Assembly (NCBI RefSeq): GCF_008119785.1
Contig: NZ_VSFA01000014.1
Location: forward strand, 51,091-115,090
From: Micromonospora sp. MP36
GTDB lineage: Bacteria; Actinomycetota; Actinomycetes; Mycobacteriales; Micromonosporaceae
Direction: 5' to 3'
Length of the DNA: 64,000 bases
Each line of letters starts with the position of its first letter. Within the stretch, counting starts at the first letter, position 1. This document shows positions 40,034 to 49,842 of the stretch, piece by piece. The position numbers were made by a program, and so were the translations under genes. The notes beneath the pieces were generated by a model. That model saw only the letters and a program-made list of their open reading frames with translations, was not told where the DNA came from and did no database searches.

Positions 40034-42019
40034 CTACTGCGCGGCGCCGGTGGGCAGCTTCAGGCCGTTGACCGGGGTCAGTGGCAGCAGCTTCTTCCCG
40101 GTCGGGCCGATCTGGATCTCGGTGTCCATGGCCGGGCAAACCCCGCAGTCGAAGCACGGGGTCCACCGGCAGTCGTCCTGCTCGTACTCGGACAGCGCGT
40201 CCTGCCAGTCCTGCCAGAGCCAGTCCTTGTCCAGGCCCGAGTCCAGGTGGTCCCAGGGCAGGACCTCCAGCTCGTCGCGCTCCCGGGTGGTGTACCAGTC
40301 GAGGTCCACCCCGAAGGCCGGCAGCACCTCGGCGGCGGCGTCCACCCAGCGCTGGTACGAGAAGTGCTCGCTCCAGCCGTCGAACCGGCCGCCGTTCTCC
40401 CAGACCCTGCGGATCACCGCGCCGACCCGGCGGTCACCCCGGGACAGCAGGCCCTCGATCAGCGACGGCTCGCCGTCGTGGTAGCGGAAGCCGATCGCCC
40501 GACCCAGCGAGCGGTCCGCGTTGATCGCCTGCTTGAGCAGCTTGAGCCGGGCGTCGATGACCTCCGGCCGCTCCATGGCCGCCCACTGGAACGGGGTGTG
40601 CGGCTTCGGCACGAACCCGCCGATGGAGACCGTGCAGCGGATGTCCTTGGACCCGGTCGCCGCCCGGCCGGCCTTGATCACCTCGTGGGCCATCCGGGCG
40701 ATCTGCAGCACGTCGTCGTCGGTCTCCGTGGGCAGGCCGCACATGAAGTAGAGCTTCACCTGCCGCCAGCCGTTCGTGTACGCGGTGACCACGGTGCGGA
40801 TGAGGTCCTCCTCCGACACCATCTTGTTGATCACCTTGCGGATCCGCTCCGACCCGCCCTCGGGGGCGAAGGTCAGACCGGTACGCCGGCCGTTGCGGGA
40901 CAACTCCTGCGCCAGGTCGATGTTGAACGCGTCCACCCGGGTCGACGGCAGCGACAGCGAGACGTTGGTGCCCTCGTACTGCTGGGCCAGGCCGGAGCAC
41001 ATGTCACCGATCTCGGAGTGGTCGGCCGACGACAGCGACAGCAGGCCCACCTCGTGGAAGCCGGAGAACTCCAGCCCCTGCTGCACCATCTGGCCGACCG
41101 TGGTGATCGAGCGCTCCCGCACCGGGCGGGTGATCATGCCGGCCTGGCAGAACCGGCAGCCCCGGGTGCAGCCGCGGAAGATCTCCACCGCGTACCGCTC
41201 GTGGACCGTCTCGGCGAGCGGGACCAGCGGCTTCTTCGGGTACGGCCAGGCGTCCAGGTCCATGGTCGTGCGCTTGTGCACCCGGAACGGCACGTCGGGG
41301 CGGTTCGGCACGACCCGCTGAATCCGGCCGTCCGGCAGGTAGTCCACGTCGTAGAAGCGCGGCACGTAGACGCTCTCGGTGCGGGCCAGCCGCAGCAGCA
41401 GCTCGTCCCGCCCGCCCGGGCAGCCCTCGGCCTTCCACTCCCGGACGATCCCGGTGATCTCGAGTACCGCCTCCTCGCCGTCTCCGAGCACCGCGGCGTC
41501 GACGAAGTCGGCGATCGGCTCCGGGTTGAACGCGGCGTGCCCGCCGGCCACGATCACCGGGTCGGCGTCGGTGCGGTCGGCGGCGAGCAGCGGGATGCCG
41601 GCCAGGTCGATCGCGGTGAGCAGGTTGGTGTAGCCCAGTTCCGTGGAGAAGGAGACGCCGAACACGTCGAAGTCGCGCACCGAGCGGTGCGCGTCGACGG
41701 TGAACTGCGGCACGCCGTGGGCGCGCATCAGCTTCTCCAGGTCCGGCCAGACCGCGTAGGTCCGCTCGGCGAGCACGTCGGGCAGCTCGTTGAGCACCTC
41801 GTAGAGGATCTGCACGCCCTGGTTGGGCAGGCCCACCTCGTACGCGTCCGGATACATCAGCGCCCAGCGGACGGTCGCCGCGTCCCAGTCCTTGACCACC
41901 GCACCCAGCTCGCCACCGACGTACTGGATGGGCTTGGTCACCTGGGGCAGCAGCGGCTCCAGCCGGGGCCACACGGAATTGGCCGCGACGGGATGCGGCG
42001 TCGTGGACGGGGCACTCAT
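40034..42019 (-). CDS. TIGR03960 family B12-binding radical SAM protein
   Basis: This 661-residue radical SAM enzyme is of unknown reaction. An N-terminal cobalamin-binding-like domain (YPDAYEVGLPNQGVQILYEVLN, VFGVSFSTELGYTNLL, VIVAGGHAAFNPEP) precedes the radical SAM barrel with the iron-sulfur site FRGCTRGCRFCQAG (Cys-x3-Cys-x2-Cys). The C-terminus has more cysteines (CRWTPCFDCGVCPAMDTE) that may bind a second cluster. In most actinobacteria the DUF2344 gene follows directly; here the mycosin operon lies between. It starts at an ATG giving MSAPSTTPHPV. The two radical-SAM partners are thought to modify an unknown target. Confidence 0.94.
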   Translation of the reverse strand: MSAPSTTPHPVAANSVWPRLEPLLPQVTKPIQYVGGELGAVVKDWDAATVRWALMYPDAYEVGLPNQGVQILYEVLNELPDVLAERTYAVWPDLEKLMRAHGVPQFTVDAHRSVRDFDVFGVSFSTELGYTNLLTAIDLAGIPLLAADRTDADPVIVAGGHAAFNPEPIADFVDAAVLGDGEEAVLEITGIVREWKAEGCPGGRDELLLRLARTESVYVPRFYDVDYLPDGRIQRVVPNRPDVPFRVHKRTTMDLDAWPYPKKPLVPLAETVHERYAVEIFRGCTRGCRFCQAGMITRPVRERSITTVGQMVQQGLEFSGFHEVGLLSLSSADHSEIGDMCSGLAQQYEGTNVSLSLPSTRVDAFNIDLAQELSRNGRRTGLTFAPEGGSERIRKVINKMVSEEDLIRTVVTAYTNGWRQVKLYFMCGLPTETDDDVLQIARMAHEVIKAGRAATGSKDIRCTVSIGGFVPKPHTPFQWAAMERPEVIDARLKLLKQAINADRSLGRAIGFRYHDGEPSLIEGLLSRGDRRVGAVIRRVWENGGRFDGWSEHFSYQRWVDAAAEVLPAFGVDLDWYTTRERDELEVLPWDHLDSGLDKDWLWQDWQDALSEYEQDDCRWTPCFDCGVCPAMDTEIQIGPTGKKLLPLTPVNGLKLPTGAAQ

Positions 42020-42092
42020 GATGCCCAAGGGTACGCGGTGTCCCACCCGCCACCACGCCGCACCGCAGCAGGCCACCGGCCAACCCTTCTGG

Positions 42093-42137
42093 ATCTTGGG
42101 CAGGTTCCGTCCGCGGCGCACGGCAAATCTCCAAGAT
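42093..42137. repeat. Palindromic intergenic element
   Basis: ATCTTGG (42093-42099) and CCAAGAT (42131-42137) flank a GC-rich centre with CCGT/ACGG pairing, in the 203-base divergent gap before the proline-rich membrane protein. CCAAGATCC-type words next to palindromes are ones I recall from other Micromonospora intergenic regions. Confidence 0.4.
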
Positions 42138-42222
42138 CGGCATGGTGACGGGCCGACGAGCGGATTCGTCGGCGGTGGCACGCCGGTACTAACCTCGCAA
42201 CGGCGCGAGAGGAGATGCCGCG

Positions 42223-43950
42223 ATGCCGGAGCCGCAGCCGGGCACGGACCGGCCGGCCGACGGGGGCACCCAGGCCACGGCCCGGGATCCGGGCACCGAC
42301 GAGCCGAGCCGCGCCCCCGTACCGCCGGCCACCCCGGCCACCGGCCCGGACGCGGCGACGACGCCGGCCGCGGACGACAGCACCCCCGACGAGGAGCCGA
42401 CCGGGACCGCCCCGGCCACCGACAGCGCGGACCCGGACGGCGCGGAGGCCGCCGGCAGCGGTTCGCCGAGCACGCCGCACGAGGCGGCCGGTGCCGCACC
42501 CGCCGGGCCCACCCTGACCGATCCGGTCGACGACGAAACGCCGGGCACGGAGATCCCCACGCCCGGCGACCACCAGACCGCCGACACCGAGACCGTCCCG
42601 CCCCAGCCGGTCGACCGGCAGACCGCCGGCACGGAGACGGCCGTGCCGGAGCCCGCCGAGGAGCGCACCGAGGCGGCGCCGGACAAGGAAGGGGCATCCG
42701 CCGAGCCGCCGGTCACCCCGGCACGCGGCTCGGCCGCCGTCCCCATCCGCCCGGCCGGTTCCGCCACCGTCCCGGACCGCGCGGCCGGCTCGGCTGCGGT
42801 CCCGGGCCGCCTCGACCCCGCAGCGGAGACGGATCGTCCCGAGCCGACGCGGAAGGCGGAGCAGCCGGATCCGACCCGGGTGGCGGGCCGACCGGACCCG
42901 ACCCGGGTGGAGTCGCGCGTCGAGCCGCCCGCGCCCCGGTGGAGCGGGTCCGCGCCGGTGCCGCCCCCACCGCCGCGCAAGCGGTCCTGGGGCGAGTCCG
43001 CCGAGCCCACCCCGCTGCCGCCGGTGGACTCCCCCGAGCACCTGGTCCCGGTCGATCCCTGGGAGGGCGTGGACACCACCGGCTGGGACCTGCACTCGGC
43101 CGACTTCCCCGCGCTGCCGCCGACGCCGCCCTACCCGACCCCGGCCGCCCACCCGCACGCACCGGTCGCCCACCCGCCGGTCGCCCACCCGCACGCCGCA
43201 CACCCACCGGTCGTGCACCCGCCGGCCGCGCTGCCCCCGCCCGTCGCCGTCCGCCCGGTGCCGTCGCCCGCGCCGGTGTCGCCACCCCGGCCCGCGCCGC
43301 CGCGGCCGCCGAAGCAGCGCCGCCGCCCGGCGCCCCCGCCGGTCGCGCCGCCGCCCGGGTTCCAGCCCCCCAAGGGGTACGTGGCCGTCCCGGTCCGCCG
43401 CCGACGCCGCTGGCCCTGGGTGCTGCTGCTCACCGTCGCCTGCTGCTGCGGCGTGCCCATCTGGTGGGCCCAGCCGCTCTCCGCCCAGTACCCGGCGAGC
43501 GCGACCCTGCCGGACCGGATGGCCGACCTGCGGCTGCGGCAGGACCAGCGCAGCCAGGCCACCGCCGAGGAACTGAAGACCGAGGTACGCCAGGCGCACC
43601 TGCTCGCCGAGGACACCTTCGCCGGGATCTACACTACGAACGACGGCAAGCGGGTGACCCTCTTCGGCGGCACCGGGTTCCGGCTGAGTCCCGAGGCGGA
43701 CGCCGACGCCGAGATCGACCGCCTCCGGGAGCGGTACGCGCTCGGCGACGCCGAAGCGGTGGAGACCGGTGTCCGGGGCCGGTACGAGCGCTGCGCGGTC
43801 GGCCGGGCGGACGGCGACGCGGTGGTGGTGTGCACCTCGGTCGACCACGGCAGCCTGACCACCGGCGTCTTCACCCGGCTCTCACTGACGGACAGCGGCC
43901 GTCTGCTGAACGACCTGCGCCAGCAGGTGGTGACCCCGAAGCGGTCCTGA
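42223..43950 (+). CDS. Proline-rich single-pass membrane protein with outer domain
   Basis: The 575-residue protein has about 390 disordered residues rich in Pro, Ala, Thr and acidic residues, including HP-rich repeats (APVAHPPVAHPHAAHPPVVH). A basic patch (RRRRR) and one hydrophobic helix (about residues 397-415, WPWVLLLTVACCCGVPIWW) follow, then an outer domain of about 155 residues. That domain has FGGTGFRLSPEADADAEI, YERCAVG, VVVCTSVDHGSLTTGVF and LLNDLRQQV. It aligns by eye with the outer domain of the protein at 63184. The two cysteines probably form a disulfide. GAGAGGAG precedes the ATG. The disordered part would be cytoplasmic. Function is unknown. Confidence 0.75.
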   Translation: MPEPQPGTDRPADGGTQATARDPGTDEPSRAPVPPATPATGPDAATTPAADDSTPDEEPTGTAPATDSADPDGAEAAGSGSPSTPHEAAGAAPAGPTLTDPVDDETPGTEIPTPGDHQTADTETVPPQPVDRQTAGTETAVPEPAEERTEAAPDKEGASAEPPVTPARGSAAVPIRPAGSATVPDRAAGSAAVPGRLDPAAETDRPEPTRKAEQPDPTRVAGRPDPTRVESRVEPPAPRWSGSAPVPPPPPRKRSWGESAEPTPLPPVDSPEHLVPVDPWEGVDTTGWDLHSADFPALPPTPPYPTPAAHPHAPVAHPPVAHPHAAHPPVVHPPAALPPPVAVRPVPSPAPVSPPRPAPPRPPKQRRRPAPPPVAPPPGFQPPKGYVAVPVRRRRRWPWVLLLTVACCCGVPIWWAQPLSAQYPASATLPDRMADLRLRQDQRSQATAEELKTEVRQAHLLAEDTFAGIYTTNDGKRVTLFGGTGFRLSPEADADAEIDRLRERYALGDAEAVETGVRGRYERCAVGRADGDAVVVCTSVDHGSLTTGVFTRLSLTDSGRLLNDLRQQVVTPKRS

Positions 43951-44033
43951 GCGCCCCCCTGCGCGAGGTATCGATCACATAAAGCTCCTCGCGTCGCTCC
44001 GCCCATAACGGATGATTGACTCACAATCAGGAC

Positions 44034-45503
44034 ATGTCGCGGCGTTGGCTCTTCGCCGACCAGTTAGGTTCGCACTTCCTCGACGACCGGCAGCAACCGG
44101 TCCTGCTGATCGAGTCGAAGGCGGTCTTCCGGCGTCGCGTCCACCACCGGCAGAAGGCCCACCTGATCCTCTCCGCGCTGCGGCACCGCGCCGCCGAACT
44201 GGGCGACCAGGCGATCTTCCTGCGCGCCGAGACGTACGGGCAGGCGCTCAGGAGGGTCCGCGAGCCGCTGGAGGTGTGTCACCCGACCTCGCGCCGGGCG
44301 CTGCAGTTCGTCCGCGGCCTGGACCGGGTCACCGTGCTGCCGGCCCGGGGGTACGTGACCAGCATGGCGGACTTCGCGGACTGGGCCGACGGCCGGCGGG
44401 GCACGCTGCGGATGGAGGGGTTCTACCGCTTCGCCAGGGAGCGGCACGGGGTGCTCATGGCCGGCGGCGACCCGGTCGGCGGCCGGTGGAGCCTGGACCC
44501 GGAGAACCGCGAGCCGCCACCGAAGGACGGCAGGCGGGACGTGTCGGCCCCGCCGATGCCCAGCGAGGACGACATCGACGCGGAGGTCCGGGCCGACCTG
44601 GACCGCTGGGAGCGGGAGGGCATCCGGTTCGTCGGCCGGGACGGCCCGCGCCGCTTCCCGGCCACCGCCAAGGAGGCGAAGGCCCGGCTGCGGCACTTCC
44701 TCCGGCACCGCCTCGCCGCGTTCGGCCGGTACGAGGACGTCATGCTCGCCGCCGACCCGTGGCTGGCGCACAGCATGCTGTCCGCCGCGTTCAACCTCGG
44801 CCTGCTGGATCCGATGGAGGCGGTCCGGGGCGCCGAGCAGGCGTACCGCCGGGAGGCCGCGCCGTTGGCCAGTGTGGAGGGCTTCATCCGGCAGCTCATG
44901 GGCTGGCGGGACTACACCTGGCACACCTACTGGTACGTCGAGCCGGGTTGGCGCAACAGCAACGCGTTGGCCGCCCGGCGGTCGCTGCCGGGCTGGTGGC
45001 AGGAGCTGGACGCCGACGTGGTCGACGCGCGCTGCCTCTCCGACGTGCTCGCCGGCGTCCGGGACCGGGGCTGGGTGCACCACATTCCGCGGCTGATGGT
45101 GCTCGGCAACTACGCGCTGCAGCGCGGCTGGCGCCCGACGGAGCTGGTCGAGTGGTTCCACACTCGGTTCGTGGACGGCTACGAGTGGGTGATGACCGGA
45201 AACGTGGTCGGCATGAGCCAGTACGCCGACCTGGCCCGGATGACCACCAGGCCGTACGTCTCCGGGGGCGCGTACATCAACCGGATGAGCGACTACTGCG
45301 GCGGCTGCCGCTACGACCCGAGGCAGCGGCTCGGCGAGATGGCGTGCCCGTTCACCGCGGGCTACTGGGCGTTCCTGTCCACCAACCGCCCCCGGATCCC
45401 GGCCAACGCCCGGCTGGCCCGGACCATGAAGCAGCTGGAACGCCTCGGCGACCTGGACGCCGTGGTCGCCCAGGAGCGGCGGCGCGGCAGCGACCCGCCG
45501 TGA
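44034..45503 (+). CDS. PhrB-type iron-sulfur (6-4) photolyase/cryptochrome
   Basis: This 489-residue protein belongs to the bacterial FeS-BCP branch that repairs 6-4 photoproducts with light. It opens with the N-terminal RWLFADQLGSHFLDD and has GYEWVMTGNVVGMSQYADLA in the FAD site region. Four cysteines, Cys334, Cys422, Cys425 and Cys438, have the same spacing (88, 3, 13) as the cluster ligands of Agrobacterium PhrB, so the 4Fe-4S cluster is predicted intact. I chose the ATG at 44034; TTG at 44016 is possible. It stands alone and converges with the acyltransferase gene. Confidence 0.94.
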   Translation: MSRRWLFADQLGSHFLDDRQQPVLLIESKAVFRRRVHHRQKAHLILSALRHRAAELGDQAIFLRAETYGQALRRVREPLEVCHPTSRRALQFVRGLDRVTVLPARGYVTSMADFADWADGRRGTLRMEGFYRFARERHGVLMAGGDPVGGRWSLDPENREPPPKDGRRDVSAPPMPSEDDIDAEVRADLDRWEREGIRFVGRDGPRRFPATAKEAKARLRHFLRHRLAAFGRYEDVMLAADPWLAHSMLSAAFNLGLLDPMEAVRGAEQAYRREAAPLASVEGFIRQLMGWRDYTWHTYWYVEPGWRNSNALAARRSLPGWWQELDADVVDARCLSDVLAGVRDRGWVHHIPRLMVLGNYALQRGWRPTELVEWFHTRFVDGYEWVMTGNVVGMSQYADLARMTTRPYVSGGAYINRMSDYCGGCRYDPRQRLGEMACPFTAGYWAFLSTNRPRIPANARLARTMKQLERLGDLDAVVAQERRRGSDPP

Positions 45504-45512
45504 CGGCTGGAG

Positions 45513-46214
45513 TCAGGACGCGACCGGCGGCTCGCCGCTGACCGGCGGGTGCGCGCGGGGCGGGGCGTAGCGGGGCACGTACTCCTGGCCGGTGAGCTTC
45601 TGGATCTCGCTCATCATCTCGTCGGTCATCGCGCGCAGCGAGGTCCGGTCGCCCGACCGGCCGGTGAAGTCCAGCGGCTTGCCGAACCGCACGATGATCT
45701 CGGCCTTTCCCGGCCGGGGCACCCGGGCCCCGATCGGCTGGGCCTTGTCGGTGCCGATCATGCCGACCGGGATGATCGGCACGCCGGCGGCCACGGCCAG
45801 CCGGGCCGCCCCGGTGCGCCCACGATAGAGCCGCCCGTCCGGGGAGCGGGTGCCCTCCGGGTAGACGGCGACCAGGTCCCCGGCCTTCAGCGCGGGAATG
45901 GCCGCGTCGAACGCGGAGAGCGCGGCCCGCCCGCCAGCCCGCTCGACCGGGATGGCACCCAGGCCGGTGAGCACGAACTTGGAGAACCGCCCCTTCACGC
46001 CGGTGCCCTTGAAGTACTCGGACTTGGCCCAGAAGGCCAGGTGGCGGGGCACCACGGTGCCGAGGAAGAGCTCGTCGGCGACGGAGAGGTGGTTGCCCGC
46101 GAAAATCGCGCCGCCGGTCGCCGGGATGTGCTCCAGCCCCTCCACGGTCGGACGGAAAGCCAGCCGGAGCGTGGGGCCCACGACGAGCTTGCCGATGGTG
46201 TAGAGCAGCGGCAC
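45513..46214 (-). CDS. 1-acyl-sn-glycerol-3-phosphate acyltransferase-like protein
   Basis: This PlsC-family lysophospholipid acyltransferase has 233 residues. The catalytic H-x4-D motif is in GNHLSVADELF, substrate-binding in GLGAIPVERAGG (the block II arginine), and PEGTRSPDG is block III. The N-terminal LLYTIGKLVVGPTLRLAF is a weak membrane-binding helix. The GTG start is fixed by GGAGGACCC. It lies 133 bases after ileS in the same direction, with a strong terminator between. It may acylate lysophosphatidate or another phospholipid; the exact acceptor is unknown. Confidence 0.92.
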   Translation of the reverse strand: MPLLYTIGKLVVGPTLRLAFRPTVEGLEHIPATGGAIFAGNHLSVADELFLGTVVPRHLAFWAKSEYFKGTGVKGRFSKFVLTGLGAIPVERAGGRAALSAFDAAIPALKAGDLVAVYPEGTRSPDGRLYRGRTGAARLAVAAGVPIIPVGMIGTDKAQPIGARVPRPGKAEIIVRFGKPLDFTGRSGDRTSLRAMTDEMMSEIQKLTGQEYVPRYAPPRAHPPVSGEPPVAS

Positions 46215-46298
46215 GGGTCCTCCGGCGGTCGTACGGGACAGGCGGTGTCACGGTAGCGGACGGCCCCACGCCGGCCCGATCGGGTGGCCGGCCGCCCC

Positions 46299-46338
46299 GG
46301 TGGTGGTCCGGCGAACCTCGGTCCGCCGGACCACCACC
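46299..46338 (-). terminator. ileS terminator
   Basis: GGTGGTGGTCCGGCG (46299-46313) and CGCCGGACCACCACC (46324-46338) are perfect complements, giving a 15-bp stem with a 10-base loop, 9 bases after the ileS stop. Confidence 0.7.
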
Positions 46339-46347
46339 ATCAGGAGG

Positions 46348-49300
46348 TCATACCCGTCGCACGGCGACCGTCACCCGCTCGCCTTCGCCGACCTCGCCGG
46401 CGAAGCCCTCGATCCCCTCGGCGAAGTCGACCGTGTCGGCCAGCACCTCCCGGGCCACGAAGTCGGTGTACGCGGACACCGCGGCGCGCACCTCCTCGGA
46501 CGCCGACAGCGCCACCACAATCCGGTCCGAGACGTCCAGGTCGGCGTCCCGGCGGGCCTGCTGGATCACCCGGACCACGTCCCGGGCCAGCCCCTCGGCG
46601 GCCAGCTCCGGGGTGACCTCGGTGTCCAGCACGACCACGCCCTCGCCGCCGGGCAGCGGCGCGGAGTGCTCGGCGTCGGCGGCGACCAGGCGCAGCTCGT
46701 ACTCGCCCTCGTCGAGGGTGATCCCGGCGGCGACCGGGGCGCTGTCGACCAGCTCCCACTCCCCCGCCTTGACCGCCTTGATCACCTGCTGGACCGCCTT
46801 GCCCACCCGCGGGCCGAGCGCCCGGGGCACCACGGTCAGCACCTGCTGGCAGTATGCGGACACCTCGTCGGTGAACTCCACGTGCTTGACGTTCACCTCG
46901 TCGGCGACCAGGTCGGCGAAGGGCCGCAGCTGGTCCGCCCGCGGCGAGGCCACGGTCAGCCGCGACAGCGGCAGCCGCACCCGCAGCCCCTTGGCCTTGC
47001 GCAGCGACAGTGCCGCCGAGGCGACCGCCCGGGTGGCGTCCATCGCCGTCACCAGCTCGTGGTCGGCCGGGAACTCCGCCGCCGCCGGCCAGTCGGTCAG
47101 GTGCACCGACCGCTCGCCGGTGAGGCCGCGCCAGATCTCCTCGGCGGTCAGCGGCGCCAGCGGTGCCACCACCCGGCAGAGCGTCTCCAGCACCGTCCAC
47201 AGCGTGTCGAACGCCTCCGCGTCACCGGACCAGAACCGGTCCCGCGAGCGGCGCACGTACCAGTTGGTCAGCGCGTCCAGGTAGGACCGGACGGTGGCGC
47301 AGGCGCCGGAGATGTCGTACGCGTCCAGCTGCGCCTGCACCGTCGACACCAGCTCGTTCGTCTTCGCCAGCACGTACCGGTCGAGCAGGTGCGTCGAGTC
47401 GGTGCGGCGCCGGGCGGTGTGGCCCTCGGCATTGGCGTAGAGCGAGAAGAAGTACCAGACGTTCCACAGCGGCAGCAGCACCTGGCGCACCGCGTCCCGG
47501 ATGCCCGCCTCGGTGACCGACATGTCGCCGCCGCGCAGCACCGGCGAGGACATCAGCATCCAGCGCATCGCGTCCGACCCGTACGAGTCGAAGACGTGGT
47601 AGACGTCCGGGTAGTTGCGCAGGCTCTTGGACATCTTGCGCCCGTCCGAGCCGAGCAGGATGCCGTGGCTGAGGCAGTTGCGGAACGCCGGCCGGTCGAA
47701 CAGCGCGGTGGCCAGCACGTGCATGGTGTAGAACCAGCCGCGGGTCTGTCCGATGTATTCGACGATGAAGTCGCCCGGGTAGTGGTGTTCGAACCACTCG
47801 CGGTTCTCGAACGGGTAGTGCACCTGGGCGAACGGCATCGACCCGGACTCGAACCAGCAGTCCAGCACCTCCGGCACCCGGCGCATCATCGACTTCCCGG
47901 TGGGGTCGTCCGGGTTGGGGCGGACCAGCTCGTCCACCGCCGGCCGGTGCAGGTCGGTCAGGCGTACGCCGAAGTCCCGCTCGAGGTCGGCCAGCGACCC
48001 GTACACGTCGACCCGCGGGTAGTTCGGGTCGTCGGACTTCCACACCGGGATCGGCGAGCCCCAGAACCGGTTCCGGCTGATCGACCAGTCGCGGGCGTTG
48101 GCCAGCCACTTGCCGAACGAGCCGTCCTTGATGTGCCCCGGCGTCCAGTTGATCTGCTGGTTGAGCTCGACCATCCGGTCCTTGAACTGGGTCACCGCGA
48201 CGAACCACGACGACACCGCCTTGTAGACCAGCGGGGTGTCGCAGCGCCAGCAGTGCGGGTACGAGTGGGTGTAGGTGTCCTGCCGGAGCAGCACCCCCCT
48301 TTCCTTCAGCTCCCGGATCACCGACTTGTTCACGTCGAAGACCTGCTCGCCCTGGTAGGGCGGGACCAGCGCGGTGAACCGCGTGTGGTCGTCCACCGTG
48401 ACGATGGTCGGGATGCCGGCCGCGTTGCAGACGTTCTGGTCGTCCTCACCGAAGGCCGGGGCCAGGTGGACGATCCCGGTGCCGTCCTCGGTGGTGACGA
48501 ACTCCGCGCCGAGCACCTGGTACGCGTTCGGCCCGGCCTGCTCGACCAGGAAGTCGTAGAGCGGGACGTACCGGCGGCCGACCAGGTCACGCCCGGACAC
48601 CGTGCCGACCTGCTCGTACCCCTCCAGCTCCTTGGCGTACGCGCCCAGCCGGGCGGCGCCGACGACGTACCGCACACCGTCGCGCTCCAGCACCGCGTAC
48701 TCGATGTCGGGGCCGACGGCGAGCGCCAGGTTCGACGGCAGGGTCCACGGCGTGGTGGTCCAGACGCCCAGCCGCACCGGCCCGCGCAGCAGCTCCGGCG
48801 CGCCCTCGTCGGGGGTCAGCTCGAACCAGACCGACACGGTCGGGTCGTGCCGGTCCTTGTAGACGTCGTCCATCCGGGTCTCGGTGTTCGACAGCGGCGT
48901 CTCGCACCGCCAGCAGTACGCCAGGACCCGGAAGCCCTCGTAGACCAGACCCTTGTCGTGCAGGGTCTTGAAGGCCCACATGACGCTCTCCATGTAGTCC
49001 AGGTCGAGCGTCTTGTAGTCGTTGGCGAAGTCCACCCAGCGGGCCTGCCGGGTGACGTACCGCTCCCAGTCCTGGGTGAACTCCAGCACCGAGGTGCGGC
49101 ACGCCTCGTTGAACCGGGCCACGCCCAGGTCGAGGATCTCCGCCTTGCTGGTGATGCCGAGCTGCTTCTCGGCCACCACCTCGGCCGGCAGGCCGTGGCA
49201 GTCCCAGCCGAAGCGCCGCTCCACCCGGCGGCCGCGCATGGTCTGGTAGCGCGGCACCACGTCCTTGACGTAGCCGGTGAACAGGTGGCCGTAGTGCGGC

Positions 49301-49494
49301 AGGCCGTTGGCGAACGGCGGGCCGTCGTAGAAGACGTACTCGTTGGCCCCGTTCTCGCCCGCGTCACGGGCTTCCACCGAGGCCTCGAAGGTCTTGTCGG
49401 CCGTCCAGTGCTCCAGGACCCGGCGCTCCACCGCGGGCAGGTCCGGGCTCGCCGGGGCGCCGGCGGCGGTCGGGTCGTGCAACGGATAGGCCAT
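46348..49494 (-). CDS. ileS: Isoleucyl-tRNA synthetase
   Basis: IleS charges tRNA-Ile. The 1,048-residue protein has class I motifs: ANGLPHYGH (HxGH at residues 67-70) and [10 protein letters not shown] (KMSKS at 620-624), plus the editing domain ([14 protein letters not shown]). It also has [11 protein letters not shown] and [12 protein letters not shown]. Its HYGH sequence and C-terminal region without a zinc-ribbon place it with the eukaryote-like, type 2 group that is often naturally resistant to mupirocin. Many actinobacteria carry this type. A T-box riboswitch precedes it. The ATG giving MAYPLHDP follows GAGGAG. Confidence 0.97.
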   Translation of the reverse strand: MAYPLHDPTAAGAPASPDLPAVERRVLEHWTADKTFEASVEARDAGENGANEYVFYDGPPFANGLPHYGHLFTGYVKDVVPRYQTMRGRRVERRFGWDCHGLPAEVVAEKQLGITSKAEILDLGVARFNEACRTSVLEFTQDWERYVTRQARWVDFANDYKTLDLDYMESVMWAFKTLHDKGLVYEGFRVLAYCWRCETPLSNTETRMDDVYKDRHDPTVSVWFELTPDEGAPELLRGPVRLGVWTTTPWTLPSNLALAVGPDIEYAVLERDGVRYVVGAARLGAYAKELEGYEQVGTVSGRDLVGRRYVPLYDFLVEQAGPNAYQVLGAEFVTTEDGTGIVHLAPAFGEDDQNVCNAAGIPTIVTVDDHTRFTALVPPYQGEQVFDVNKSVIRELKERGVLLRQDTYTHSYPHCWRCDTPLVYKAVSSWFVAVTQFKDRMVELNQQINWTPGHIKDGSFGKWLANARDWSISRNRFWGSPIPVWKSDDPNYPRVDVYGSLADLERDFGVRLTDLHRPAVDELVRPNPDDPTGKSMMRRVPEVLDCWFESGSMPFAQVHYPFENREWFEHHYPGDFIVEYIGQTRGWFYTMHVLATALFDRPAFRNCLSHGILLGSDGRKMSKSLRNYPDVYHVFDSYGSDAMRWMLMSSPVLRGGDMSVTEAGIRDAVRQVLLPLWNVWYFFSLYANAEGHTARRRTDSTHLLDRYVLAKTNELVSTVQAQLDAYDISGACATVRSYLDALTNWYVRRSRDRFWSGDAEAFDTLWTVLETLCRVVAPLAPLTAEEIWRGLTGERSVHLTDWPAAAEFPADHELVTAMDATRAVASAALSLRKAKGLRVRLPLSRLTVASPRADQLRPFADLVADEVNVKHVEFTDEVSAYCQQVLTVVPRALGPRVGKAVQQVIKAVKAGEWELVDSAPVAAGITLDEGEYELRLVAADAEHSAPLPGGEGVVVLDTEVTPELAAEGLARDVVRVIQQARRDADLDVSDRIVVALSASEEVRAAVSAYTDFVAREVLADTVDFAEGIEGFAGEVGEGERVTVAVRRV

Positions 49495-49735
49495 CGGGGG
49501 TCGCTCTCCTCAGCAGCAGCTCACTCGTCGTGTGGGTCTGCGAGGACGAGCCCTTCCGGTACGCCGTCACCGGCGCCCCGGGTCAGGCCCGCGGTACCAC
49601 CCCGCTTGGCGGTCAAGGTGCGACCGCCCGCTCGTTGGCCGGCTGTGACGGGCCGGTCCCGTCCGGTTCTACTGGGCCGGTCACCCGGCTGTTCTTCCGG
49701 AGGCTCGCCGGTGATGGCCGGGTCGTCGCCTGTGT
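49495..49735 (-). promoter_or_regulatory. T-box riboswitch controlling ileS (actinobacterial, translational type)
   Basis: The T-box sequence GGGGTGGTACCGCGGG is at 49590-49605 (minus strand). TGGT would pair with the tRNA 3' end, and its T matches the A discriminator base of tRNA-Ile. Upstream, Stem I carries an ATC specifier (49713-49715) before ACCGGCGAGCCTCCGGAAGAAC and the AGTAGAACCGG element (49663-49673), both words that I recall from actinobacterial ileS T-boxes. A stem (CTCGTC/GACGAG, 49524-49550) and GAGGAG (49506-49511) follow, so uncharged tRNA probably frees the ribosome-binding site. A TACGCT -10 (49742-49747) would start the transcript near 49735. Confidence 0.88.
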
Positions 49736-49830
49736 CCGACAAGCGTACTCGACCGGGCCGGCGCTCCGCCCCCGAGTATCGGCCCGGGTCGACCCCGTAC
49801 CACCAGCCGGGCGTCACGGCCGGCCGCGGC

Positions 49831-49836
49831 TAGGCT
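49831..49836 (+). promoter_or_regulatory. -10 element for leaderless regulator mRNA
   Basis: TAGGCT ends six bases before the GTG of the ArsR-type gene. Transcription would start at or next to the first codon, so the mRNA is probably leaderless. Confidence 0.5.
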
Positions 49837-49842
49837 CACCTG

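Noticed and set aside
43140..43220. CCCGCACGC/CACCCGCCGGTC repeats as a CRISPR-like array
   Set aside because: They are short Pro-His codon repeats inside the proline-rich membrane protein, with no spacer structure.
46300..49833. An open frame of almost 1,180 codons on the plus strand across ileS
   Set aside because: Antisense shadow of ileS; low-complexity RH/GV-rich translation, no start signal and no recognisable domain.
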